This document shows, in pieces, positions 25,063 to 34,017 of a stretch of DNA of 38,920 bases (its first letter is position 1; each line of letters begins with the position of its first letter). The translations under genes were made by a program, and so were the position numbers. The notes under the pieces are model-generated. The model saw only the letters and a list, made by a program, of their open reading frames with translations. It made no database searches and was not told the DNA's origin. Source of the DNA: Acidobacteriota bacterium (GTDB taxonomy: Bacteria > Acidobacteriota > Vicinamibacteria > Marinacidobacterales > Marinacidobacteraceae); NCBI GenBank assembly GCA_022820545.1, contig JAJEFG010000035.1:1-38920 (forward strand), given 5' to 3'.

Positions 25063-26364
25063 ATGCTCCACCGCCTTCTCGGTTTCGCTCTGCTCACCGC
25101 CCTCGCGGCGCCGGCCGCCGCCCAGGAAGTCGGCGCCTGGGACGGCCGCATCCAGGAGGCGGTGTCCCGCTTCGAAGCGGAGACGGTCGCCTTCCGGGAA
25201 CACATCCATGAGTTCCCCGAACTCGGGAACCGCGAGTTCGAGACGGCGCGGATGGTGGCCGAACATCTCCGCGAGCTCGGCTTCGACGAGGTGCGCGAGG
25301 GGATCGCGCACACCGGCGTCGTCGGGGTGCTGAAGGGCGGGAAGCCCGGAGCGGTCGTGGCGGTACGCGCCGACATGGATGCGCTGCCGGTCACCGAAGA
25401 CACCGATCTCCCCTTCGCATCCAGGGTGCGCACCACCTACAACGACCAGGAGGTCGGCGTGATGCACGCCTGTGGCCACGACGTCCACACCGCGGTCCAG
25501 TACGGCGTGGCCTCCGTGCTCGCCGGAATACGCGAGGACATCCCCGGCACGATCCTGTTCATCTTCCAGCCCGCCGAGGAGGGACCGCCGCCGGGCGAAG
25601 ACGGCGGCGCGGAAATGATGGTCGCCGAGGGCGTCTTCGACGATCCGCGGCCCCAGGCGATCTTCGGACTCCACACGCTTTCCGGACTGCCGCTCGGGGT
25701 GATCGGCTACACCCCGGGACCGGCGCTCGCCGCGGTGGACCACTTCAAGGCGACCATCACCGGCGTCCAGACGCACGGGGCGCAGCCGCAGGCGGGCGTG
25801 GACCCGGTGGTCATGGCGTCCCAGGCCATCCTCTCGCTCCAGACGATCGCGTCGCGGAACGTGCATCCCCTCCAGCCGGTGGTGGTGACCGTCGGCATGG
25901 TCCACGGGGGCCAGCGCTTCAACATCATTCCCGAGGCGGTGGAGATCGAGGGAACGGTCCGCACCTACGACCCGGACGTCCGGGACCTGGTGGAAGCGCG
26001 CATGGCCGAGGTGCTGGACGGCATCACGACCTCGGGCGGCGGCTCCTATTCCCTCAACTACGACCGCGGCACCCCGGCCACCATCAACGACCGGGAACTC
26101 ACCGCCGAAATGATCGGCACGGTGCGGGAACTCGTCGGCGTGGAGAACACCCAGGAACTCGACCCGACGATGGGCGGCGAGGACTTCGCCTACTTCGCGA
26201 ACGAGGTGCCGGGCTTCTTCTACCGGCTGGGCGTCCACCGCGAGGGGACGAGGACCGGGCCGCACCACTCCCCGTTCTTCCGCGCCGACAACGCCTCGGT
26301 GGCCATCGGCATGCGGGTGATGTCCAACCTGCTGGTGGACTACCTCCTCCGCAACGAGCCGTAG
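25063..26364 (+). CDS. Exported M20-family amidohydrolase
   Basis: A 433-residue metallo-amidohydrolase of the M20D/IAA-amino-acid-hydrolase type, which cleaves N-acyl or amino-acid amides. A signal peptide (MLHRLLGFALLTALAAPAAA-QE) sends it to the periplasm. Metal ligands are Cys/His in HACGHDVH, Glu in AEEGPPPGEDGG, His in IFGLHT and the last His in TGPHHSPFF. EFPELGNREFETARMV is the family N-terminus. Its convergent neighbour is a hydantoinase/oxoprolinase-like gene, so it might act on N-carbamoyl or N-acyl amino acids; the substrate is inference. Confidence 0.88.
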   Translation: MLHRLLGFALLTALAAPAAAQEVGAWDGRIQEAVSRFEAETVAFREHIHEFPELGNREFETARMVAEHLRELGFDEVREGIAHTGVVGVLKGGKPGAVVAVRADMDALPVTEDTDLPFASRVRTTYNDQEVGVMHACGHDVHTAVQYGVASVLAGIREDIPGTILFIFQPAEEGPPPGEDGGAEMMVAEGVFDDPRPQAIFGLHTLSGLPLGVIGYTPGPALAAVDHFKATITGVQTHGAQPQAGVDPVVMASQAILSLQTIASRNVHPLQPVVVTVGMVHGGQRFNIIPEAVEIEGTVRTYDPDVRDLVEARMAEVLDGITTSGGGSYSLNYDRGTPATINDRELTAEMIGTVRELVGVENTQELDPTMGGEDFAYFANEVPGFFYRLGVHREGTRTGPHHSPFFRADNASVAIGMRVMSNLLVDYLLRNEP

Positions 26365-26397
26365 GGCACAGGAACGCGACCCAGCGCGGGGACGCGC

Positions 26398-26450
26398 CGG
26401 CTCGGAGCGCCTGCCTCCGGCCGGCCTCGCTGCGCAACGCGCGGCGAAAC
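26398..26450 (+). repeat. Interspersed hairpin repeat between convergent genes
   Basis: CGGCTCGGAGCGCCTGCCTC followed by CGGCCGGCCTCGC; a diverged copy of the family. It occupies most of the 94 nt between the convergent stops of the M20 gene (26364) and the hydantoinase-like gene (26459). Confidence 0.6.
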
Positions 26451-26458
26451 ACGCCCCC

Positions 26459-28003
26459 CTACGCCCCCTCCCCCACCACCCGCACCCGCACCCGCCGCGC
26501 ATCCCCCGGCAGGTAGGCCAGCGGCAGATCCTCGCGCTCGACGATCTCCAACCCGCCGGGGTCCGCCCCCGCGGCCACCGCCCGCGCTTCCGCTTCCTCG
26601 GCAGCCAGCCGAAAGGCCTCGTGCCGCCCCACGCCGTGGAAGACCTTGTCCACTTCCCCGCCGATGCGGGCGATCGCGGCGCCCACGGCGTTCGCGACCC
26701 CCGCGTGGGGCACGTTCACGGTCTCGGAGATCCCCTCCAGCCCGGACGGAACCAGGAAGGCGCCGCCGCCGACCGCGAGCAGCGGACACGCGCGCGCGTC
26801 CGGCTTCATCCGGTCCACCGCCTCGGCGATCCGCTCCGTGACCGCGCCGGTGAAACGGCCGACGTTCTCGCGGGAAAGCCCGGCGGTCCGCGAGGCGTCC
26901 CCGATCGCGGCCCAGCCGGCGGCGACGCCGAAATCGGTCGCCGTCGGGACACTCCCCCCGAAGACGAGCCCCTCCTCCGCGAGCCGGAACCCGACGCTCT
27001 GCGGGCCCACGGCGCCGCCGTCCCCGGACACCAGGCTCCCTCCCCCGAGCGCGATGGACAGCAGGTCCGGCATCCGGAAGAGCGTGCGAACCCCGCCGAC
27101 CTCCACCTCGCGCGGCGCCTCCCGCGGAAACCCGGCGCGGAGATAGCCCACGTCGGTGGTGGTCCCCCCGACGTCCACGACCACGCCCTCCGACGCCCCG
27201 GAGAGAAACGCCGCCCCGGTCATGCTGTTCGTGGGGCCGGAAGAAAGGCTCAGCACCGGGAAGTCGGCCGCCGCGCCGGCGCTCGCGATCGTTCCGTCGT
27301 TCCGGGCGATGAAGAGGGGCGCGTCCGTTCCGACAGCGGCCGCGGCCTCGGCGAACGCCCTGGTGACGCGGGCCGCGAGCGGCCGCAGCGCGGCGTTCAG
27401 CAGTCCCGCGCTCTCGCGCCCGAGGAGCCCGATCCGCCCGAGCCGGCGGGACTGGGTGATCGAGGCGTCCGGATGGACATCCTGCAGGATCTCCGCGGCG
27501 CGCGCCTCCGCGCTCCCGTCGAGCGGAGCGAACACGGCGCTGAGGGCGACCTCATCGAAACCGGACTTCCGCATCTCCCGTCCCGCCGCCGCGACCGCCT
27601 TCTCGTCGAGCGGCACGATGGGGCGCCCGTCGCACTCGTGGCCTCCCGCGACCATGAAGACCGGTCCGCGCACGATGCCGGCGAGCCGCTCGGGCCAGTC
27701 GCAGAACGGCGGCAGGGACGCGCTCGCCGGGAGCCCCACCCGGAGCGCCGCCACCCGGGCGAGTCCCGTCCCGGTGAGCACCGCGTTCGTGAAGTGCGTC
27801 GTCCCGATGACCACCCGGGCAACGCCGGAGACCGCATCACGATCCCCCAGCGCACCCTGAAGCGCCGCCACCACTCCGGACGTCACGTCCTCCGTGGTCC
27901 GGGCCTTCACCTCGGCGAGCACCTCTCCGCCACGCATCAGGACCGCGTCGGTGTGGGTGCCGCCGACGTCCACGCCGACGCGGCCGGCCGGCATCTCAGT
28001 CAC
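26459..28003 (-). CDS. Hydantoinase/oxoprolinase A-type protein (HyuA-like)
   Basis: A 514-residue member of the ATP-dependent hydantoinase/5-oxoprolinase A family, which opens lactam or hydantoin rings. The ATPase-fold motifs are RVGVDVGGTHTDAVLM near the N-terminus, IGTTHFTNAVL, SSGPTNSMTGAAFL, and GVVVDVGGTTTDVGYL near residue 280. The length matches the short, A-only subgroup rather than the 700-residue HyuA that pairs with HyuB; no hyuB is present. The GTG at 28003 or ATG at 27994 is the start. The gene is divergent from the SRPBCC gene. DUF917 and AroM genes, frequent neighbours of this subgroup, lie within 8 kb. Confidence 0.85.
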   Translation of the reverse strand: MTEMPAGRVGVDVGGTHTDAVLMRGGEVLAEVKARTTEDVTSGVVAALQGALGDRDAVSGVARVVIGTTHFTNAVLTGTGLARVAALRVGLPASASLPPFCDWPERLAGIVRGPVFMVAGGHECDGRPIVPLDEKAVAAAGREMRKSGFDEVALSAVFAPLDGSAEARAAEILQDVHPDASITQSRRLGRIGLLGRESAGLLNAALRPLAARVTRAFAEAAAAVGTDAPLFIARNDGTIASAGAAADFPVLSLSSGPTNSMTGAAFLSGASEGVVVDVGGTTTDVGYLRAGFPREAPREVEVGGVRTLFRMPDLLSIALGGGSLVSGDGGAVGPQSVGFRLAEEGLVFGGSVPTATDFGVAAGWAAIGDASRTAGLSRENVGRFTGAVTERIAEAVDRMKPDARACPLLAVGGGAFLVPSGLEGISETVNVPHAGVANAVGAAIARIGGEVDKVFHGVGRHEAFRLAAEEAEARAVAAGADPGGLEIVEREDLPLAYLPGDARRVRVRVVGEGA

Positions 28004-28032
28004 TTCCGGGGCTCACGGGCTATGCACCTCGG

Positions 28033-28081
28033 TAGGATCGGTCCGCTGACCGCATCGAAGACGGCTCCGCCGCCCAGGAGA
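28033..28081 (+). promoter_or_regulatory. -10 box and RBS of the SRPBCC gene
   Basis: TAGGAT (28033-28038) is a plausible -10 box and AGGAGA (28076-28081) a good ribosome-binding site 6 nt before the TTG start at 28088. This supports the TTG. Confidence 0.5.
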
Positions 28082-28087
28082 GACGAC

Positions 28088-28576
28088 TTGACGCCGAACG
28101 ACACCACCGACCTCACCGTATCCCGCATCATCAAGGCGCCTCCGGCCGCGATCTGGGCGGCATGGAAGGATCCGGAGTTGTTGGCCAAGTGGTGGGCGCC
28201 GGCGCCCGTGGTCACGATCGTCAAGAAGCTCGAATTCTGCCCCGGCGGCGCCTTCGACACGGTGATGCGTCTCGAGGACGGCACGGAGTTCGGGGGCGAA
28301 GGGTGTTTTCTGGAAGTCGTGGAGAACCGGCGCATCGTGTTCACGGACGCCCTCCGCGGCGGTTGGCGTCCCAACGAGGAGTCGTTCTTCACCGCGGTCA
28401 TCACCCTGGAGGAGCACCCCGAGGGCACGAAGTACACCGCCGTCGCGCTTCACAAGAACGCCGAGGACCGCCGGAAACACGCGGACATGGGTTTCGTGGA
28501 CGGCTGGGGGAAATGCATCGAGCAACTCGCCCGTCTGGCGGAGCGGATCGAAGGAGCAAGCGGCGGGGCCGGCTGA
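28088..28576 (+). CDS. AHSA1-type SRPBCC domain protein
   Basis: A 162-residue START-like protein of the AHSA1/COG3832 group. VSRIIKAPPAAIWAAWKDPE, LLAKWWAPAP, then GGAFDTVMRLEDG and GWGKCIEQLARLAERIE match the helix-grip fold that encloses a hydrophobic ligand. The start is TTG at 28088, backed by AGGAGA 6 nt upstream. Such proteins often sit beside ArsR regulators; none is here. Ligand and role are unknown. Confidence 0.85.
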   Translation: MTPNDTTDLTVSRIIKAPPAAIWAAWKDPELLAKWWAPAPVVTIVKKLEFCPGGAFDTVMRLEDGTEFGGEGCFLEVVENRRIVFTDALRGGWRPNEESFFTAVITLEEHPEGTKYTAVALHKNAEDRRKHADMGFVDGWGKCIEQLARLAERIEGASGGAG

Positions 28577-28657
28577 CCCACGGTCACCTGGAGGGGGCCC
28601 GCGGGCGGCTCCGCATCACTACCAATTCTCGGCGTTTCAAAACGACGCCGCTCCGAA

Positions 28658-28697
28658 TAGGATGCGGGGCGCAAACGGCGACGTTGGCGGAAGGAGA
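28658..28697 (+). promoter_or_regulatory. -10 box and RBS of the decarboxylase gene
   Basis: TAGGAT (28658-28663) overlaps the ATG of the longest frame, so that ATG cannot be the start if the box is used. AAGGAGA (28691-28697) lies 6 nt before a GTG at 28704, which is the better start. Confidence 0.55.
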
Positions 28698-28703
28698 CGC
28701 GCG

Positions 28704-30227
28704 GTGGACGGGCACTCGGGCAACGGTGGACAACATCCCGGTCGAACCGAGCCGCCGGGCTCCCCGTCGCCCTCAGTCGCCCGCGAGGGGCGCGACGGTC
28801 TCCGGATGTCGCCCGACTTCATGCGGGAACTCGCCGGGGAGGCCGCGGAGATTCTGGTCCGGCGCATCGAGGGGCTGCATTCCCAGGACGCCTGGGACGG
28901 AGACTTTCGCGAGGCGCTGGAGGATTCGCTCCTGGAAGATCCTCCCGAGGACGGGCAACCCGCGGGAGACGTCCTCCGGCGAGCCGAGCGGGAAGTGCTC
29001 CGGTTCGCAACGCGCCTCGATCACCCGCGCTGTTTCGCCTTCGTTCCCTCCTCCCCGACCTGGCCCGGGGTGCTCGCGGACTTCCTCGCCGCGGGATACA
29101 ACATCAACGCCATCAACTGGCTGGTGGCGAGCGGCCCCAGCCAGGTGGAGCTCGTCGTCCTGGAGTGGTTTCGGCGCTGGCTCGGATATCCCGAGGGCGC
29201 CAGCGGCATCTTCGCCAGCGGCGGGTCCTCCGCCACGCTGAACGCCTTCGTTGCGGCTCGCGAGGGCGCCGGGAATCCGGAGCGCCCCGTCGTCTATCTG
29301 AGCGATCAGACGCACGGCGCGATCGCCCGGGCGGCGCGGGTCGTGGGCGTGGACTCCGAACGCATCCGCGTACTCCCGAGCCGCGGACTTCAGGGTCTGG
29401 ATGTGGAGGCGCTCCGGGCGGCGATCCGGAAGGACCGTGCCGCGGGGCTGGATCCGATCGTGATCTCCGCCAACGCGGGATCCGCCAGCACCGGCGCCGT
29501 GGACCCGCTCGCCGAGTTGGCCGATACCGCCGCCGCCGAGAACCTCTGGCTCCACGTGGACGCCGCCTACGGGGGCTTCGCGATGCTGACGGAGGACGGA
29601 AAGCGCCTGCTGCGGGGCATCGAGCGGGCGGACTCGGTGGCGCTGGACCCGCACAAGTGGTTCTTCCAGGGCTATGAAGCCGGCTGCCTCCTCGTGAAGG
29701 ACATCCGCACCCTCGAGAACGCCTTTGCGGTCCGGCCGGACGTCCTGCAGGACACCGTCTGGGGCGCCAACCACCCGAACCTCGTGGACCGCAACCTGCA
29801 GACGAGCCGCGCTTTCCGCGCCCTGAAGGTCTGGATGTCGGTTCAGACGTTCGGCATGGCTGCCTTCCGCAACGCCGTGCAGCAGGGGATCGATCTGGCC
29901 GCCCAGGGCCAGGACTTCGTCGAGGCGAGTCCCGACCTCGAGATGATCAGCCCCGCGCAGCTCGGCATCCTGTGTTTCCGGGCCAACCCCTCCGAAACGC
30001 TCGGCGCGGCGGCGCTGGAGCGGGTGAACCGGAAGGTGCTCGCGCGCGTCTTCTGGGAAGAGCCCGCGCTCGTTTCCTCGACGCTCGTCCGGGGGGCCTT
30101 CACGCTGCGGCTGTGCATCCTGAATCACACGACGACCTGGGACGACGTTCGGGAAACCCTGGAGGCCATCGCGCGGTTCGGCAGGGAAGCCGCGGCTGAG
30201 CTGGCGCCCGATCCCGCGGGCGACTAG
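28704..30227 (+). CDS. PLP-dependent group II amino-acid decarboxylase
   Basis: A 507-residue fold-type I PLP enzyme of the aromatic-amino-acid/glutamate decarboxylase group. ASGGSSATLNAF binds the cofactor phosphate, HVDAAYGG holds the pyridine-contacting Asp, and Lys318 in DPHKWFFQGYEAG forms the Schiff base. DHPRCFAFVPSS and INWLVASGPSQVE belong to the substrate pocket. The GTG at 28704 has a strong RBS (AAGGAG). The first 35 residues are a disordered leader rich in Gly, Ser and Pro. Its stop overlaps the convergent MFS stop in a shared CTAG. The substrate (aromatic or acidic amino acid) cannot be told. Confidence 0.88.
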   Translation: MDGHSGNGGQHPGRTEPPGSPSPSVAREGRDGLRMSPDFMRELAGEAAEILVRRIEGLHSQDAWDGDFREALEDSLLEDPPEDGQPAGDVLRRAEREVLRFATRLDHPRCFAFVPSSPTWPGVLADFLAAGYNINAINWLVASGPSQVELVVLEWFRRWLGYPEGASGIFASGGSSATLNAFVAAREGAGNPERPVVYLSDQTHGAIARAARVVGVDSERIRVLPSRGLQGLDVEALRAAIRKDRAAGLDPIVISANAGSASTGAVDPLAELADTAAAENLWLHVDAAYGGFAMLTEDGKRLLRGIERADSVALDPHKWFFQGYEAGCLLVKDIRTLENAFAVRPDVLQDTVWGANHPNLVDRNLQTSRAFRALKVWMSVQTFGMAAFRNAVQQGIDLAAQGQDFVEASPDLEMISPAQLGILCFRANPSETLGAAALERVNRKVLARVFWEEPALVSSTLVRGAFTLRLCILNHTTTWDDVRETLEAIARFGREAAAELAPDPAGD

Positions 30228-31474
30228 ACGGAACCCGGTTCCGCGGCGCCACCTCCAGCGGCCCAGCGCATCGCCGCGAAACCCACCGCCCCGAAGACGC
30301 CGAACGCGGCGATCTGGGTGTACATGGTCCCGTCGAAGCTGAGACCCACGAGCGTTCCCAGCGGCACCGCGACGAATACCGCCAGCGACGACACCACCGA
30401 CGATCCCACGCCCGCGAGGTGGCCGAGCGGCTCCATGGCCAGCGCGTTGAGGTTGGCGAAGAGGAGCCCGAAGGCGAAGAAGATGGCAAGAAGGTAGACG
30501 GTGAACAGCCACAGCGGCGGGAGTCCCGCGAAGACGAAGGTGAGCATCCACATGGGGATCGAGATCAGCACCGTGGAGGCAGCCGCCCCCATCGAGAGCC
30601 GGCGCATCCCGTGTTTCATCACCAGGCGGCCGTTCGCGAGCGAGGCGCCTCCGACGGCAAGCGCGAGTCCGCCGAAGAAGACCGGAAAGAGCGCGCCGGT
30701 CGTGTAGGCCTCCTGGAAGATCTGCTGGGCGGAACTCAGGTAGGCGATGAACGGCGCGAACACGAAGCCGCTGGCGAGCGTGAACCCGAGCGCCGAACGA
30801 ATCCCGAGGACTTCAAGGACGCCGCTCCCGATGGCGCGGGGAGCGAAGGATCGCCGGCGCGCGGCGGGAAGGGTCTCGGGCTGGCGCAGTGCGAACCAGG
30901 CGAAGGCGATCGCGGCGATGGCGAGGAACATCGTGAAGATCGCGCGCCAGCCCGCTACCCAGAGGATCGCCTGGCCGAGAGCCGGCGCGATCGTGGGGAT
31001 GAAGATGAACACGGCGAGCACGAACGACATGAGACGGGCCATCCGGCGTCCCTCGTACTGGTCGCGCACCAGGGCCAGCGTCACGACGCGCGGCCCGGCG
31101 GCTCCCGCGCCCTGCAGGACGCGGCCCGCGATCATCACCTCGAACGTGGGGGCGAAGATGCTCATCAGGCACCCGGCCATGAACAGCAGGAGGCCGACGT
31201 GGATCGCGGGCCGGCGGCCGACCCGGTCGGACAGCGGGCCAAAGACGAGCTGGCCGATGCCGAGTCCGACAAACAGTGCGGTGATGACGAACTGGACGTC
31301 GTTCCGGCGCGCCACCCCGAGGTCCTGACCGATCGCGGGCAGCGCCGGCAGCATCGTGTCGATCGCGAGCGCCACGAGCGACATCAGCAGGGCGGCGAGC
31401 GGGACGAACTCGCCGACCCGGAGGGCCGGCCTGACGGCGCCGCCGGGCGCCGGGATCCCGGCGGAGCCGCTCAC
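30224..31474 (-). CDS. MFS drug-resistance-type transporter (Bcr/CflA-like)
   Basis: A 416-residue, roughly 12-helix inner-membrane exporter. The loop 2-3 motif GPLSDRVGRRPAI is the MFS motif A, and GRVLQGAGAAGPRVVTLALVRD resembles motif C of the DHA1/Bcr group. The GTG at 31474 overlaps the DUF917 stop (GTGA), so the two are translationally coupled and the transporter probably exports or imports the compound handled by DUF917. Frames extending beyond 31474 are DUF917 shadow. The stop overlaps the stop of the convergent decarboxylase gene. Confidence 0.87.
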   Translation of the reverse strand: MSGSAGIPAPGGAVRPALRVGEFVPLAALLMSLVALAIDTMLPALPAIGQDLGVARRNDVQFVITALFVGLGIGQLVFGPLSDRVGRRPAIHVGLLLFMAGCLMSIFAPTFEVMIAGRVLQGAGAAGPRVVTLALVRDQYEGRRMARLMSFVLAVFIFIPTIAPALGQAILWVAGWRAIFTMFLAIAAIAFAWFALRQPETLPAARRRSFAPRAIGSGVLEVLGIRSALGFTLASGFVFAPFIAYLSSAQQIFQEAYTTGALFPVFFGGLALAVGGASLANGRLVMKHGMRRLSMGAAASTVLISIPMWMLTFVFAGLPPLWLFTVYLLAIFFAFGLLFANLNALAMEPLGHLAGVGSSVVSSLAVFVAVPLGTLVGLSFDGTMYTQIAAFGVFGAVGFAAMRWAAGGGAAEPGSV

Positions 31475-32556
31475 GGGAACAGCGGCCTGAAGTCGAGATC
31501 GAAGCCGAAGGCGCGGGGTCCCACCAGTTCGAGCCCCGCCTCGGTCTGGAGGGCCTTGGGGGACTCGAGCGCGATCACCCGGACCCGCTGCCCGTAGGCG
31601 ATGACTTCGGTGCCGAGTGCCTCGCCCGTCGACGAGTCCACCACGGTGAGGATGTCCGGCGTCATTCCGGCCGGCTCGCCGTCCCGGAAGGCCACGGCGA
31701 ACTCGTTCTGGAAGTGGAGCTTCATGGTGGATCCGCGGTCCGCTCCCAGCCCGGCAATCGTGGCCACCCCCCGCAGAAAGCCGCGGGTGGTGCGCCGTTC
31801 CATGTCGGACACCTTCCCGGTGAAGAGCAGCAGGCCGCCCTCCGACTCCAGGACGGCGTCCACCGGATCGTCGCCCCGCTCCCGGGCGCGGCGGACGGCG
31901 GCGCCGATCCGGATCGCGCGGGTGACGGAGCCCAGGATCGCGTGGTCCTTGATCTCCCGGCCGGTCCGCGGGGCCTTCGCGGTGGCGGCGATCGAGCCGA
32001 CCTCGGTCACCGCCACCCGGCCGAGCCGTTCCTGCCACTGCCAGCTCGCGGCGCGCTCCACGATCACCACGTTGTCCCGGATGTCGGCGAGGCAGAAGGG
32101 GTAGTTCCGGAGCCCGGCGATCGCGAAGGTGGTCATCTGGGCCTCGGGAAACGCCCGGCCCATGCAGTCGGCGTCCACCACCGGCAGGCCGGTGCGGGCC
32201 GCCACCTGGAAACTCTGGAGCGAGTTCGACCCCCCGATCTCGAGCGACATGACCGCGGCGAAGGGACGGCCGAGACGCTCGGCGAGCACCTGGACGGGCC
32301 GGGCGGCGACGTCGGGGTCGGGGAGCCGCTCCTCGCCCACCAGCGGCGCCCCCATGGTCGAGACCACCGCCACCAGGTCATCGTCGGCGAGGGATTCGGC
32401 GGGAATCACCACCGGCCGGAACCCACGCGCCGCCTCCGCCCGCAGGTTCAGCAGCGAGTGGTAGGGGTTCCCCCCGCCCCCTGCCCCAAGGATCCAGGCG
32501 CCGGCGGCGAGGTCCTCGATCTCCGTGGGCGTGAGTTCGCGGGCGCCCGGGATCAT
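31471..32556 (-). CDS. DUF917 (S-methyl-thiohydantoin desulfurase family) protein
   Basis: A 361-residue DUF917 protein. The N-terminus LTPTEIEDLAAGAWILGAGGGGNPYHSL is the family signature, here in pieces: LTPTEIEDLAAGAW, then ILGAGGGGNPY. MSLEIGGSNSLQSF, VVDADCMGRAFPEAQMT and DNVVIVERAASWQWQ follow. The family is named after a thiohydantoin desulfurase but few members are characterised; many are encoded next to hydantoinase/oxoprolinase and AroM genes. The ATG at 32556 is chosen because it gives the usual N-terminus and has TAGCAT 10 nt upstream. A broken second copy of the 5' end lies 1.39 kb away. Likely role is catabolism of a hydantoin-like compound (inference). Confidence 0.85.
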   Translation of the reverse strand: MIPGARELTPTEIEDLAAGAWILGAGGGGNPYHSLLNLRAEAARGFRPVVIPAESLADDDLVAVVSTMGAPLVGEERLPDPDVAARPVQVLAERLGRPFAAVMSLEIGGSNSLQSFQVAARTGLPVVDADCMGRAFPEAQMTTFAIAGLRNYPFCLADIRDNVVIVERAASWQWQERLGRVAVTEVGSIAATAKAPRTGREIKDHAILGSVTRAIRIGAAVRRARERGDDPVDAVLESEGGLLLFTGKVSDMERRTTRGFLRGVATIAGLGADRGSTMKLHFQNEFAVAFRDGEPAGMTPDILTVVDSSTGEALGTEVIAYGQRVRVIALESPKALQTEAGLELVGPRAFGFDLDFRPLFP

Positions 32557-32566
32557 GCGGCGGGCG

Positions 32567-32572
32567 ATGCTA
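32567..32572 (-). promoter_or_regulatory. -10 box of the DUF917-MFS operon
   Basis: TAGCAT on the minus strand, ending 10 nt before the ATG. The same sequence and spacing are kept in the broken copy (33960-33955). Confidence 0.4.
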
Positions 32573-32628
32573 GCGGATCGAGCAGCTGCGGACGTTCGCC
32601 CGGATCCCTCCATTCGTCGTGCTGGCGC

Positions 32629-32690
32629 TACCGGCTTGGAACGCCGACCTCCGGTCGGCACGCGGCCCACAGGGCCGCAGAGCGCGTAGG
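32629..32690 (+). repeat. Interspersed hairpin repeat
   Basis: ACCGGCTTGGAACGCCGACC, then TCCGGTCGGCACGCGG and a GGCCCACAGGGCC palindrome. It is part of a larger block (32484-32707) duplicated at 33873-34096. A further half-copy (CTTGGAACGCC) follows at 32713-32723. Confidence 0.72.
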
Positions 32691-32772
32691 GCCGCTCATC
32701 AGGATGACGTAAGGGCTTGGAACGCCGCCCGATGGCCGCCACGCAATCTGCCGATACGGCGTGGCCCCCGCC

Positions 32773-32778
32773 TAGAAT
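32773..32778 (+). promoter_or_regulatory. -10 box of the Uma2-like gene
   Basis: TAGAAT ends 7 nt before the ATG at 32786, the distance for a leaderless transcript. It also fixes the start, since an open frame continues upstream. Confidence 0.5.
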
Positions 32779-32785
32779 CCGCGCG

Positions 32786-33796
32786 ATGCAGGAGATGGCG
32801 CCGGTGCGGACGACAGCGAACGAGTCACCGCGCGCGGCGCCGACAGTTCCGGGCGCCGAGCCCGCGCTCTCCGAGTTGACCTTCTCCGGCTGCTACGCCC
32901 GGCCGATGACCGTCGCGGAGTACGACGAATACGAGGGCCGCATCGAGTTCTTCGACTCGCGGGCGGAGATCGCCTGGCTGACCCGCGAGGCGGCGCATTT
33001 CCCGCACGAACGGCCGCTGAACATGCTGGGGCCTCTTCTCAGGGAGATCGCCATGACGCGTGGGGCGCAGATCGTCTGCGGGGGCATGGCCGAGATCCGA
33101 CGGACGTTCCCCGACGGGCAGACGCGCCGCATCCAGCCGGACCAGATGGTGTATCTGGATCCGACGACTCTGGAGCGCACCGGTCCGCAGTACCTGACCG
33201 CCCGCGAGGATCCGACTCCCGATGTGGTCGTGGAGGTGGACAGCACGACGGACGTGCGCCGGAACCGGCTGAAGCTCTACGAGGCATGGGGTTTCCCGGA
33301 AGTGTGGGTAGAGGTTCCGAACGCGTACGCCCCGAGCCGCCCGCCGGGACTGCGCTCAGGACTCACGATCCACCTCCTGGAGGCCGGCCGCTACGTGCCG
33401 TCGCCCAGCAGCAGGGCATTCCCGGGATGGCGGTCGGACGAGATCCATCGGGCGCTGAACGAGCCGGTGATTTCGGAGGAGACCTCGAGGGTCCTGTCGC
33501 GGGTAGGTCGCACTCTCGGCGAACGCGAGGGCACGGGGCCGGAGAACGATCCCCTGCTCCGGGAACAGCGCGCCCAGGGGCGGGCCGAAGGACGCACTGA
33601 GGAGCGCGTGGAACTGGCTCGAGCGATGCTCACGGGGCGCGGTATCGCGGTCTCCGCGGATTTCCCGTCGCCGCGCCTCCGGATAGCGTTGGCCGCCGCG
33701 TCGGCCCCCGCCGTCGTGTCGGCGGCCTCAGCTGCGTCGAGCGAGCAAGAGTTCCTCGCCCGGCTCGCGGGTGATCCATCGTCCGCCGGAGACTGA
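32786..33796 (+). CDS. Uma2-family (DUF820) putative endonuclease
   Basis: A 336-residue protein. The Uma2/DUF820 domain (PD-(D/E)XK nuclease fold) spans about 35-235: QPDQMVYLDPTTLE, then PDVVVEVDSTTDVRRNRLKLYEAWGFPEVW, whose Asp and Glu are candidate metal ligands. The C-terminal part is charged and coiled-coil-like (REQRAQGRAEGRTEERVELA), followed by an Ala/Ser-rich end. Longer than a typical 190-residue Uma2 because of both ends. Uma2 proteins are common in multicopy in some phyla; function is uncertain. It lies between two copies of the DUF917 5' region, so it may have been inserted there. Confidence 0.8.
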   Translation: MQEMAPVRTTANESPRAAPTVPGAEPALSELTFSGCYARPMTVAEYDEYEGRIEFFDSRAEIAWLTREAAHFPHERPLNMLGPLLREIAMTRGAQIVCGGMAEIRRTFPDGQTRRIQPDQMVYLDPTTLERTGPQYLTAREDPTPDVVVEVDSTTDVRRNRLKLYEAWGFPEVWVEVPNAYAPSRPPGLRSGLTIHLLEAGRYVPSPSSRAFPGWRSDEIHRALNEPVISEETSRVLSRVGRTLGEREGTGPENDPLLREQRAQGRAEGRTEERVELARAMLTGRGIAVSADFPSPRLRIALAAASAPAVVSAASAASSEQEFLARLAGDPSSAGD

Positions 33797-33840
33797 TCGG
33801 GTCGTCCCCGCTGAGTTAATGGAGGCCACGTCCTGAGCTG

Positions 33841-33944
33841 GTGAGGACGAGTTGTAGGCGGTGTACCCCCGCCCCGAGGATCCAGGCGCCGGTGGCGAGG
33901 TCCTCGACTTTGGTGGGAGTGAGCTCGCGGACGCCGGGGACCAT
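33841..33944 (-). pseudogene. Truncated second copy of the DUF917 gene
   Basis: The minus-strand translation from ATG 33944 reads MVPGVRELTPTKVEDLATG and then AWILGAG, against MIPGARELTPTEIEDLAAG and AWILGAGGGGNPY in the intact gene. Homology then breaks within the Gly-rich stretch and the frame ends after about 40 residues. Upstream DNA, including the TAGCAT box and the hairpin repeat, is also conserved (33873-34096 against 32484-32707, offset 1389). About 25 codons survive, so it is non-functional as a DUF917 protein. Confidence 0.8.
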
Positions 33945-34017
33945 GCAGCGGGCGATGCTAGCGGATCGGATGGGTTGGGAAGTCCGCCTTGGATTCCTGC
34001 ATTCGTCGTGGTGGCGC

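Noticed and set aside
28773-30551. 592-residue minus-strand open frame opposite the decarboxylase
   Set aside because: No motif; the plus strand encodes a PLP decarboxylase with its lysine and cofactor motifs.
32557-32742. N-terminal extension of the DUF917 protein
   Set aside because: The extra 62 residues translate the hairpin repeat and promoter; family similarity begins at the ATG at 32556.
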